The position numbers and the translations under genes are program-made. Shown in pieces: positions 42,878-52,209 of a stretch of 64,000 nt of DNA (the stretch's first letter is position 1; every line of letters begins with the position of its first letter). The notes under the pieces are model-generated. The model ran no database searches. It was given only the letters and a program-made list of their open reading frames with translations, and was not told the origin of the DNA. This stretch comes from UBA1479 sp040221095 (GTDB lineage Bacteria; Pseudomonadota; Alphaproteobacteria; Rhodospirillales; Casp-alpha2). The stretch spans positions 310,001 through 374,000 of the forward strand of contig JAVJVP010000018.1 in assembly GCA_040221095.1 (NCBI GenBank), read 5' to 3'.

Positions 42878-43320
42878 GGGCGTCTCCTCGCGCGCCGGCG
42901 TCGCGGGGGACGGGCGCGGCGGTGCTGAGGCCGCGGCGGCGCCCGGGTGCGATAACCGTCATGCGGGACGGAGGGCGCCAACCGGCGGGCCGGTTGCGGG
43001 GATTGTGAGGTCGGGAGTCGGGGCGTTGTCCGCTTGAGGGGTTGCCCCGCCATCACGGCGGGACCCGGCGGGCGCTCTGTGTTGCGACAATGACGCGGCC
43101 TGCAACCAATGTCAAGTATTTATTCCTATTAACGGATGAAAAGTAGCATCGGCTATTGTGGCCGGTACTGGCTTCGGCGAGACGGTTTTCCGAAAAATCC
43201 CCAACCAATCGCGCCCAGCCCGGGAAAAACACCTGACTTCCCCCGCCCGGGGCGTTATCCCGGGACGGTGGCCCGGGTAACAGGCCGCGTGCGGACATTT
43301 TACGGAACAGCCTTACCCAC
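42878..43320. other. Non-coding gap between the toxin gene and recQ
   Basis: 443 bp between divergent genes. Left part is GC-rich with a palindrome CCCGCC...GGCGGG near 43047-43063. An AT-rich stretch at 43105-43145 (AAGTATTTATTCCTATTAAC) is a plausible promoter area. GC palindromes (CCCGGG) cluster at 43235-43275. No gene seen. Confidence 0.5.
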
Positions 43321-45150
<1,830 letters not shown>

Positions 45151-45165
45151 CCTGCGATCCCAGCA

Positions 45166-45211
45166 CGCATACCCAAAAGGCCTCCGAATTCGAGGGCCTT
45201 TTGGGTATGCG
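45166..45211. repeat. Perfect 17-bp inverted repeat after recQ
   Basis: CGCATACCCAAAAGGCC (45166-45182) is an exact inverted copy of 45195-45211, with a 12-base loop containing the palindrome CGAATTCG. It can form a very stable hairpin 16 bp after the recQ stop. It is not followed by a T-run, so it is either a Rho-assisted stop or an mRNA-stabilising stem. Confidence 0.75.
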
Positions 45212-45530
45212 GGGCTCAGGTCATGTCGAATCCATTGTTCAGCCAAGTATATATTTATGAAAATAATCCTTTACAAGGACATATGTCTTTGTTATGTTTT
45301 TTGCCGTAAGTACCCGTTTGGGCCCTTTGCCTGTCCTCGCTCCGCCAAGGCTTAACCTGGGCAGCTAAGTGAGCGGTCGGCGGCTTCCGAGGGGCCGCCC
45401 GCGAGAACGGGCAACACCTCCGAAATTCTTGAACCTTAACCCGCTTGTCTGGCGGCGCTGCACTCGTGCGCTGGCGGCCACAGAACCGAGGCGTCCGAGA
45501 GTACGGACAGGGCGCGCGGAGGAGATATCG
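45212..45530. other. AT-rich regulatory gap before the small toxin-like gene
   Basis: 319 bp without a gene. An AT-rich block (45240-45305) includes the 20-base near-palindrome at 45273-45292 and probably the promoter. The right half is GC-rich with a short inverted repeat (CCGAGAGTACGG, about 45494-45505). Confidence 0.55.
45273..45292. promoter_or_regulatory. 20-bp near-perfect palindrome, operator candidate
   Basis: ACAAGGACATATGTCTTTGT pairs with itself at 9 of 10 positions; the core GACATATGTC is exact. It lies in an AT-rich block about 240 bp upstream of the gene at 45531. A dimeric repressor or activator could bind here. Confidence 0.5.
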
Positions 45531-45881
45531 ATGTCCAATCCATATCGACTGAAAAGTGCTTTGGGAGCGTCATACAATACGAACCCCGAAGATGTTTGGG
45601 TTACGAAACGCAACCTCAGGACCAAGGGTTACTATGCCGAACCCGCCTATGGAATAACTGAGTTTCCCGACGAACCGTTGATCGACGCCATCAAAGGTTT
45701 CCAGCGGGACAATGGTCTGCGCGTCGATGGCGTCATGAATCCAGATGGGGAAACAGAACGTCACCTTTTGAAGAGCAAAGATGTCGCCAAGACCTATTGG
45801 TGCACTATTTGTACGGGGCCTCATGGCGGGGTCTACTCACCCAGAATATGCTGGCAGTGCTGGAACAAAGGTTACAGATAG
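45531..45881 (+). CDS. Short protein with one peptidoglycan-binding-like unit and a CxxC-x12-CxxC tail
   Basis: 116 residues; strong GGAGGAG before the ATG. Residues about 18-82 repeat the unit found twice in the toxin at 41021-42877: MSNPYRLKSALG matches MRTPFRLNKTIG, and FPDEPLIDAIKGFQRDNGLRVDGVMNPDG matches its first repeat closely (compared in parts). The tail has Cys91, 94, 107 and 110, a zinc-ribbon-like pattern. The short tail could be a small toxin, an adaptor or the relic of a longer protein. A minus-strand gene at 45907 converges with it. Confidence 0.72.
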   Translation: MSNPYRLKSALGASYNTNPEDVWVTKRNLRTKGYYAEPAYGITEFPDEPLIDAIKGFQRDNGLRVDGVMNPDGETERHLLKSKDVAKTYWCTICTGPHGGVYSPRICWQCWNKGYR

Positions 45882-45906
45882 TCTCAGCGGGCCGCGCCGC
45901 AGCGAG

Positions 45907-46320
45907 TCATCGCTGTGTGGCCCGGTTCCTATTGGACCAGGAGACGAAGGCTTGGATGTCGCCTTCCGCGTAACCTAGAAGGCGGCCGAGTTTGACGCAG
46001 GCCTCTTCGGCTTCCACGCTCCAAGCCTCGAAGTGCAGACAACTGAGTTCATGAGCTTCGTCGATACGCCACGCCTCATCCGGCAGCGCAAAGTAGAGGT
46101 GACGAACTTCGAACCGCCCGTCCGGCGTGTTGGTACGAAACTCTTTTTTGACCAGGTCGCCGGAGGAGACATATGGATCGAACTGCTCATCTGGCCACTC
46201 GAAACTGGAAGACACGATATCGGAAAACATGGCGAGGGGTTTGTCCCCTGAAAGCATGAGGTCCAGCTCACGGCCCTCGTGCGGGCCGATACCCGCGGGT
46301 ATATCTATGTCCATCTTCAA
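45907..46320 (-). CDS. Hypothetical protein (137 aa), possible immunity-type protein
   Basis: Soluble, acidic, with alternating strands and helices (ELDLMLSGDKPLAMFSDIVSS, FEVRHLYFALPDEAWRIDEAHEL, AEEACVKLGRLLGYAEGDI). The segment after the start suggests it could belong to one of the small alpha/beta families found beside contact-toxin genes. It lies next to the toxin-like protein at 45531 but on the other strand, so the pairing is only suggestive. ATG 46320 has no strong ribosome binding site. No recognised family. Confidence 0.55.
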   Translation of the reverse strand: MKMDIDIPAGIGPHEGRELDLMLSGDKPLAMFSDIVSSSFEWPDEQFDPYVSSGDLVKKEFRTNTPDGRFEVRHLYFALPDEAWRIDEAHELSCLHFEAWSVEAEEACVKLGRLLGYAEGDIQAFVSWSNRNRATQR

Positions 46321-46597
46321 GCCATTAGTTTGGTGCGCTTAGGGCAGGTTCAGGCGGTCGAGAGAGTATAACTCAACAGATAACCCTATACCTCTGCGCG
46401 GTTACAGGTTGTACGCCGAGCAATTGATGGCGCCACCATTCCGGAGCGGACCGAAAAACCGCCTACGAGAGACACTCAGCCTAGATCTTGAAAAGATTCG
46501 GTCTCGGGCTGCGAGTCCGACGTTCCCGGACCTGCATGCCTTTGAATAATTTATGTATCTCTGGGAGCGGTCGCGGACCGCCGTTTGACGGCAGACG

Positions 46598-46614
46598 AAA
46601 TGGCGGAGAGGGTG
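46598..46614. repeat. Island attachment site, distal copy
   Basis: AAATGGCGGAGAGGGTG, identical to 61175-61191. It repeats the last 14 bases of tRNA-Ser (including CCA) plus three bases downstream, without the rest of a tRNA. Confidence 0.85.
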
Positions 46615-46660
46615 TCCGCTTAAATCACTGGAAATAAGCGGATTATTGGATAATTCCTAA

Positions 46661-46672
46661 TTCTACCCACAT
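46661..46672. repeat. TTCTACCCACAT, probable integrase arm-type site (distal end)
   Basis: The same 12 bases occur at 61053-61064, and a one-base variant at 61041-61052. A partial copy (CTATACCCACA) follows at 46674. Position 47 bp inside the attachment repeat fits an arm-binding site for the tyrosine recombinase. Confidence 0.55.
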
Positions 46673-46857
46673 CTATACCCACAACAATCGATTGGGTTAT
46701 TAGTCAATATCAGTGATGATATTGTACATGTAGACGGTTGCCTGATTTCTCCGTTTTGCACTCGACACGCCATCTAACTTCACGCCACCAGGCCGCATTT
46801 ACGTGGTCCGCAAAGATAGGTGCTAACTGTCCCAGGTTAGTTTTGAACTGAAGGCAG

Positions 46858-47658
46858 CTACTTATACCAACCGCTATCGTCAAAGAAATATTCTCGATGT
46901 TCTAGCGCAGTTGGATTGTCTGCGGGCGCGGATAACGTCATCCAAAACGGAAAGTCATGACCAATCTCAATCGGGTCGTGCTTGTCACCATGGTGCAGAG
47001 TGATCGGTACAACGCCGCTATATTTAACAACAACTTCCGCTGCGGAGATTGACAGGACTTCAAGCTCCCCGCCATCAACTGGGCCGCTGAGTTCGTATCC
47101 ACGACCAGACAAGAAATCTAATTCTTCGATAGTTTCTGTTACAGTTGCAGTTATCAGCGCGTCGTAGGCATTATTTTCAAGCGCACGACAAACCGCAGCA
47201 CGACATTCACTAAAAGACGTCAACAAGCCATCCATAGCGTCCAGCATTTCGTCGACAAAGGCATCGATGACTTGTTGGTCAGATACGACCCTGCCCGGGC
47301 GAACATGTGTTGCTTTGTTCAACCGGTCAATCGCATCGATGGCCACATTGTGCAGATCTTTTACGTCGACACCCAGGGAATCGACATAGTCATCGGTAAG
47401 GCCACCTTGGGTCGCAAATACCGCGCGCTGTCGACGTGTGACTGTTTTTGTGTCCTTCGCCTGAACGAACCAACTGCAGGCTCTTACCTCTTCGTCTGGT
47501 GCGTAATGATGGAGGATATGGCTGAAAAGCTCACGAATACCGGCCGATGCAAGGTGCGCACGTATCGGGTTAGCCTTGTCCTGGGCGACAATAAGGCTAC
47601 CTTGTAATACCAACTCCGAAAATTCGTCGGGCAGATTAAGGTTTGTTTTTGCCATCAA
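46858..47658 (-). CDS. Protein resembling predicted pPIWI-associating nucleases
   Basis: 266 residues. The N-terminal half reads like the family described as predicted pPIWI-associating nuclease: IRELFSHILHHYAPDEEVRACSWF, VTRRQRAVFATQGGLTDDYV, LGVDVKDLHNVAIDAIDRLNKATHV (in parts). The second half is mostly beta (ELSGPVDGGELEVLSISAAEVVVKYSG). I recall the family from such segments; no search was done. No Piwi/Argonaute gene lies in the window. It is the last gene of the defence operon, 15 bp after its neighbour. If it is a nuclease or effector, it would be switched on by the upstream sensor proteins. Confidence 0.55.
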   Translation of the reverse strand: MMAKTNLNLPDEFSELVLQGSLIVAQDKANPIRAHLASAGIRELFSHILHHYAPDEEVRACSWFVQAKDTKTVTRRQRAVFATQGGLTDDYVDSLGVDVKDLHNVAIDAIDRLNKATHVRPGRVVSDQQVIDAFVDEMLDAMDGLLTSFSECRAAVCRALENNAYDALITATVTETIEELDFLSGRGYELSGPVDGGELEVLSISAAEVVVKYSGVVPITLHHGDKHDPIEIGHDFPFWMTLSAPADNPTALEHREYFFDDSGWYK

Positions 47659-47673
47659 TCATCCCTCCAAAGT

Positions 47674-48219
47674 TCAAGCCACGCCTCGCGTTATTGCTAA
47701 GACTTCGTTGATTGCATGCAAAGTATCCTTAATCCACTTCCGCTTGACCCGTTCTTCGATTTGCGTCTTTAAAGAATTGGTGACTGTTGTGCCTGCTGAT
47801 TCATCGGCTTCGGCGTCGCCACCTTTCCCGCTTGAAGCGTCCACCGCGTGTTGAAGAGCGACTAATTCCTCCGCAATACCGCCTCGTCGAACAGCTTCAA
47901 GAAAGTCCGCAGTCGCTTGTAAACCTCCTGATTTATTTTCAAATGGGGCAAATAGGAATTCTCGGAGTTCAGCGATCAACAGTTCAACGCGGCTCGAGTA
48001 AATAGGTAGAAATTTTTTATAACGACCGCCACGCTCTGACCCTGCCAAACGTGCCTGCATGATCCTCAACATAAGATCAAAAAGTGCCTCCGTGGCGTCT
48101 ATGTAACACTTCGACAATTGCCATAACGCCGAAGCATTTCGTCGAGGAATACCATCCGGATGTTCTTGCATCATGCGATCTAGGCGTCGAAACGCTTCAG
48201 TCTGAAACTCGTAGGCCAT
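47674..48219 (-). CDS. Helical hypothetical protein (181 aa) in the defence operon
   Basis: Almost entirely alpha-helical and charged (FRRLDRMMQEHPDGI, ASALWQLSKCYIDATEALFDLMLRIMQARLAG, RVELLIAELREFLFAPFENKSGG), ending KTQIEERVKRKWIKDTLHAINEVLAI. No catalytic motif and no membrane helix. It sits 27 bp after the methyltransferase gene and 15 bp before the pPIWI-nuclease-like gene, so it is probably co-translated with them and may link them structurally. No family recognised. Confidence 0.6.
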   Translation of the reverse strand: MAYEFQTEAFRRLDRMMQEHPDGIPRRNASALWQLSKCYIDATEALFDLMLRIMQARLAGSERGGRYKKFLPIYSSRVELLIAELREFLFAPFENKSGGLQATADFLEAVRRGGIAEELVALQHAVDASSGKGGDAEADESAGTTVTNSLKTQIEERVKRKWIKDTLHAINEVLAITRGVA

Positions 48220-48246
48220 GTTGATCCTCCCTCAAGGCTCCCCGTT

Positions 48247-51096
48247 TTATGACACGCTAAATACCTTCATCACCTCGTCGCCCAAATGGTTGATGACCTT
48301 GACGGCGACGCGGCCGGAGGCGGGCTTGGGAAAGGGGCGTGATATATCGCTGTGCAGGGTCGCCCAGGCATCCTCGTCGATCTCGGCCCGCAGCGTTGTT
48401 TTCAGTGCCTTGTAAGGATCATTGGCGCCCAGAAAATAGGCCTGGCGGACAAAGAAACTTTCTTCGTTGTAGTCCGTATCAATGAACCAGCAGGCAATGC
48501 CTTCCGGTCCTTCGGAACGGATTTCTCCGGTGCCCGGATGGAACACATCAACACCCTTGATCCTGATTTGGGTCTGACCGTCCGGCAGGTCGATAGGTTC
48601 GATATCCGGTTCGCCAAAAACCACGAAAAGGTTGCCGGCACCTGTGTTCTTCAACTCGTCCGCCATGTGCAGGTCCGGGTTCATTCGGGCCTTGAGGATG
48701 GGGACGCGGCCAAGCTTTTCCAATTCCGAGGAATGGGCATCAAAGTTGAAGGCGCAGGCGACCAGCACGTCGAAACCCGCGTCCGCGGCCTCCCGCGTAG
48801 CCGCAACCAGATCGGGTCGCGCAACCGTGCCAAATTCCGGGCCGATAAAAATGCCTGCACGACGTTCCGTATCGCCCTCTTGGTAACGCCCTTCCGCATT
48901 GATAAAATTGCCGGGCCAACCAACGAGAGAAGTAAAGGTGATCTTGTCCGCCTTTGCCGCCTGCTGAACGCCCGCGGCCTTCAAATTGTCCAAGATCACG
49001 GCTGCGAAATCGACATCCCCGGCATCACGTTCTTGTGCCGTGCGGCGCCCTTCAGCGGCGTCCAGTTCGTCAATCAATTCATCCTGGGCATCGACTGCCA
49101 AGGTCCGATGGGGCGACAGGCTTTCCACGGTGAAGGGGCCGGCGACGCGAACGCGGGAATTATCAACGTATGGTTTGTCGTAGAGGTATTCCGTATCGGC
49201 ATTGCGGGCGATTGAGGCATCGATCTTCTGCTGCCGTTCGATGCGCCCCTTCCACCAGTTTGCGTGCGCTTCCTTGGCCTTGGGCGACCAGTCCTTACCC
49301 GCTTCACGCGGGATTTCCCATTCTTCCCATTTTTGCTTAAGCGCCTTGTTCAACTCGGCGCGGAGTGGTTCCAACTTCTTCTGAAACTCCTCCCAGATCA
49401 CATCGATTTCGACGTTATTGGCAATCGCCCCTGAGGTTCCGGAGCGCGCACGTTCGTAAACGAAGCCCTGACGGATGTCGCCTCGGGTCGGCCGCTCCGA
49501 CGGTGCCTTGCCGGTGACTTTGGCTTCCTTCTGCTGGCCCTCCGGCGTATCGGCCAGGAAATAATAGGGATAGCGCGCCCCCATGATGCGCGAACGGGCC
49601 AGCGCCAGCGCAACACGCGAGGTATCAATGGTGATCCATCGTCGGCCCCATTGCTCAGCCACATAGGCCGTCGTTCCCGACCCGCAAGTGGGGTCGAGTA
49701 CTAGGTCGCCGGGGTCGGTAGTCATTAAGAGACATCGTTTCACTAACTCCGGATTTGTCTGGACGACATATACTTGATTTGATGCGCCGCCGAGAGCGTC
49801 CCACCAGTTTGACATCTGCTTGATTGATGGGTGTGGCGAGTAGCGTACGAATCTGACATCTTTTTTTAATGGATGAAGGCGGTCCGCGTATCCCAATCTC
49901 GACATACCAGGCGTTTCACCGTCTTCGGAAATCACTGTATGTTTCCAGCATTGCCCATCGCTGATAGGAAATGTCATTCCACGGTATTGAAAATCAACCG
50001 ATTGGTTTTTGCGAAATCCACCGCTTTTCAATGGGTTTAATGCAAAGAGCCGTGCCTTAGGATATTTGGATTTAAAAATCTTATAATTTGCCAAATATGA
50101 AACATTATCACGATCACTGAGGCTTGAAATTCTAACCCGTTCTCCTGTTTCCAACTCTGCAAAAGGGAAGTCGTCGAAAATCTCTTCATCTTCACGCACC
50201 AACCAAAGTTTCCTAAATTTAAGTTGGCTAGAGTTTTTCGCATACAACAAGATAAAGTCATTAATGGGCTCAATAGTCCCACTGATCTGGCTTCCCTTCT
50301 TCTTCACGACAATTTCTGAGATATAGTTTTTTTCCCCAAACACTTCATCCATCAGCGCACGTACCCGGTGGACGTTCTCATCCCCGATTTGGACGAAGAT
50401 TGAGCCGCTTTCAGCCAACAGATCGCGGCAGGTGGTGAAGCGATCACGCAAGTAGGTCAGGTACGAGTGGATGCCGTCGCGCCAGGTGTCGCGAAAGGCA
50501 CGGACCTGTTCCGGCTCTCGCGTGATGTGGTCGGCCTTACCGTCCCGCACGTCGCGGCTGGTTGTTGACCATTGGAAATTGGAATTGAACTTGATGCCGT
50601 AGGGCGGGTCCAAATAGATGCATTGCACCTTGCCGCGTAGGCCCTCACGCTCGGCCAGCGAGGCCATCACTTGAAGGCTGTCGCCGAGGATCATGCGGTT
50701 GGTCCAATTGGCGTCGTGGGCATAAAATTCCGTCGCCGCCTCGGCATCCGGCAGGCCGTTGAAATCGGCGAATAGATCAGGCGTGTCGGGCGCCTCGTCC
50801 TCCGCCCGTTCCTGCGTCTGCTTCAGCAGATCGTCGATCAGAACCTTTGGGTGGACTTTTTCCTGGATATAAAGCGGCGGTGCTGCGACCACTAAATCCG
50901 ACCAGTCCTGTTCATCCTTGCCGCGCCAGACCAGTTGGGGGTCCAGATCCATGTTGCGGGGATAGCGAAGCTGTTTCGGCTTCTTATCATCCTCGGCCAT
51001 GACCGATTCCAGCTCTGCCGTCGGGATGTTGCGCCGGCGTGCTTCCTCGTGTGTCAGGGTTTCGACCTGCTTGGGGCCGCGGGGTGTTCTGGCCAT
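48247..51096 (-). CDS. Site-specific DNA methyltransferase (type III Mod-like, beta class)
   Basis: 949 residues, longer than a typical type III Mod (about 600-700). Motif IV IYLDPPYG (161-167) comes before motif I LVLDPTCGSGTTA (about 465), so it is beta-class and makes N6-methyladenine or N4-methylcytosine. Between them lies DENVHRVRALMDEVFGEKNYI, typical of Mod proteins. The long C-terminal third (about 520-949) has no obvious catalytic motif and may recognise DNA or bind the helicase-nuclease. It is 11 bp after the preceding gene. It should protect host sites from the restriction subunit at 54081-57119. Confidence 0.88.
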   Translation of the reverse strand: MARTPRGPKQVETLTHEEARRRNIPTAELESVMAEDDKKPKQLRYPRNMDLDPQLVWRGKDEQDWSDLVVAAPPLYIQEKVHPKVLIDDLLKQTQERAEDEAPDTPDLFADFNGLPDAEAATEFYAHDANWTNRMILGDSLQVMASLAEREGLRGKVQCIYLDPPYGIKFNSNFQWSTTSRDVRDGKADHITREPEQVRAFRDTWRDGIHSYLTYLRDRFTTCRDLLAESGSIFVQIGDENVHRVRALMDEVFGEKNYISEIVVKKKGSQISGTIEPINDFILLYAKNSSQLKFRKLWLVREDEEIFDDFPFAELETGERVRISSLSDRDNVSYLANYKIFKSKYPKARLFALNPLKSGGFRKNQSVDFQYRGMTFPISDGQCWKHTVISEDGETPGMSRLGYADRLHPLKKDVRFVRYSPHPSIKQMSNWWDALGGASNQVYVVQTNPELVKRCLLMTTDPGDLVLDPTCGSGTTAYVAEQWGRRWITIDTSRVALALARSRIMGARYPYYFLADTPEGQQKEAKVTGKAPSERPTRGDIRQGFVYERARSGTSGAIANNVEIDVIWEEFQKKLEPLRAELNKALKQKWEEWEIPREAGKDWSPKAKEAHANWWKGRIERQQKIDASIARNADTEYLYDKPYVDNSRVRVAGPFTVESLSPHRTLAVDAQDELIDELDAAEGRRTAQERDAGDVDFAAVILDNLKAAGVQQAAKADKITFTSLVGWPGNFINAEGRYQEGDTERRAGIFIGPEFGTVARPDLVAATREAADAGFDVLVACAFNFDAHSSELEKLGRVPILKARMNPDLHMADELKNTGAGNLFVVFGEPDIEPIDLPDGQTQIRIKGVDVFHPGTGEIRSEGPEGIACWFIDTDYNEESFFVRQAYFLGANDPYKALKTTLRAEIDEDAWATLHSDISRPFPKPASGRVAVKVINHLGDEVMKVFSVS

Positions 51097-51107
51097 GCTT
51101 CTAGCGC

Positions 51108-52013
51108 CTAACCTTTCCGATTATGGGGAACAGTGACCGATTTGATGCCAAGCCGTTTGGCGAGCTTTTGGAGGTCGCCATCAAGCTTTTCTTCCGTCAC
51201 CAGGATCGGTTCGATCGCCGGGTCGCTTCGCGGATCCTGGGCGAAAAGAACAGCATCATATTTCACGCACTGATAGATGCCGCGCCGAAGGTCATACCAA
51301 TTCGAATCACGTGACTTGACCTCAATGGCGAACGTTTTGTTTCGTCCATAGTAAACGACGTCAACACGGTCACCGGACAGCAGTTCGACCTCTGTTTTTG
51401 AGACAATGCCCGCCTTAGTCCCAATTATTTTTTGGGGGTTGTCTTTGACCCAAAGGCGGAGGGCCTCATGGTTTTTTCCTTCGCCAGATCGTCCGCGAGG
51501 TAAGCCGTCTTTTTCACGTCCGTCACGTCCCTTTTGGCGCTTTACCGTCTCCGGATCTGGTGCATAGGCTTGACCATAAATTCGTTTGAAAAGCTTTTCC
51601 CAATCTCTATAGGCGTAAACTTCATCCATCGCCTTTTCAGAAATTTTTCTCCATAGGTCGGGATATTTTTTGTCGGCTTGCTCCTCGCGAAGCTGTGGTT
51701 TTCGGAAACGATCCGCCAAATAATAGCGCACCCCGGCACCCGGTAATCGATTTTCTTCTTTCACCAACAATACGTTGATCAGCGGAGCCGTTGGATCGGC
51801 GTCGTGGAGGTTGTCCATCGCCGCTCCGGCCGGATGCCCCATCATCGTGGGGAAAATATCGCCGAACCTATGCTCCGACTGAAGTCGGCGCTTTGCTTCG
51901 CCATATGTCATGCTTGTTCGCTCTTGCGACGCTGCGATGAGCCACCTGGTTAACGGCTCTGCGCCTATCTCCCGCAAGTTCTTGATTGTCGGCTTAATCG
52001 AATTACTGGCCAT
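51108..52013 (-). CDS. PD-(D/E)XK-like nuclease domain protein (defence operon)
   Basis: 301 residues. The N-terminal third is helical and basic (LREIGAEPLTRWLIAAS, MTYGEAKRRLQSEHRFG, the look of a DNA-binding region). The C-terminal third has GDRVDVVYYGRNKTFAIEVKSRDSN, a strand-Asp then Glu-x-Lys arrangement like the PD-(D/E)XK core, followed by RGIYQCVKYDAVL (QxxxY, as in YhcG/HJR-type nucleases). It lies directly before the methyltransferase gene. It may be a second nuclease of the system or a dedicated specificity factor. No named family recognised. Confidence 0.65.
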   Translation of the reverse strand: MASNSIKPTIKNLREIGAEPLTRWLIAASQERTSMTYGEAKRRLQSEHRFGDIFPTMMGHPAGAAMDNLHDADPTAPLINVLLVKEENRLPGAGVRYYLADRFRKPQLREEQADKKYPDLWRKISEKAMDEVYAYRDWEKLFKRIYGQAYAPDPETVKRQKGRDGREKDGLPRGRSGEGKNHEALRLWVKDNPQKIIGTKAGIVSKTEVELLSGDRVDVVYYGRNKTFAIEVKSRDSNWYDLRRGIYQCVKYDAVLFAQDPRSDPAIEPILVTEEKLDGDLQKLAKRLGIKSVTVPHNRKG

Positions 52014-52209
52014 GGCCGTTTTCCTATCCGCTTCCGTACTGCCACTTGGAGGGTTTCCATGTGGCGCACCCGGGAGCTAGTCTCGGTTGGTTCCTACCGC
52101 GTGAGTGCCATCTATACTCACCTTGCCGGGTCGACGGGGGCGGTCCAGTAAACATGCCCGATCGCTCGATGAGAATTAGTCTTGTTTGGATTGCTGTTGG
52201 ACTGAGGCA

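Larger units (their letters stand above)
46321..46857. other. Gene-free gap carrying the left island boundary
   Basis: 537 bp. 46321-46597 is chromosomal and holds nothing I can name. The 17-bp att repeat is at 46598-46614. From there rightward the sequence is island DNA: a TTCTACCCACAT element at 46661-46672 (also found near the integrase), then an AT-rich segment to about 46730. Confidence 0.65.

Noticed and set aside
46598..46614. A second tRNA-Ser gene or tRNA remnant at the far end of the island
   Set aside because: Only the last 14 tRNA bases are present; no other arm of a tRNA can be built, so it is an attachment repeat only.
52014..52209. A gene or promoter between the DUF262 gene and the PD-(D/E)XK gene
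   Set aside because: The 196 bp have no frame with a start signal and no convincing -35/-10; it may be the remnant of an insertion.
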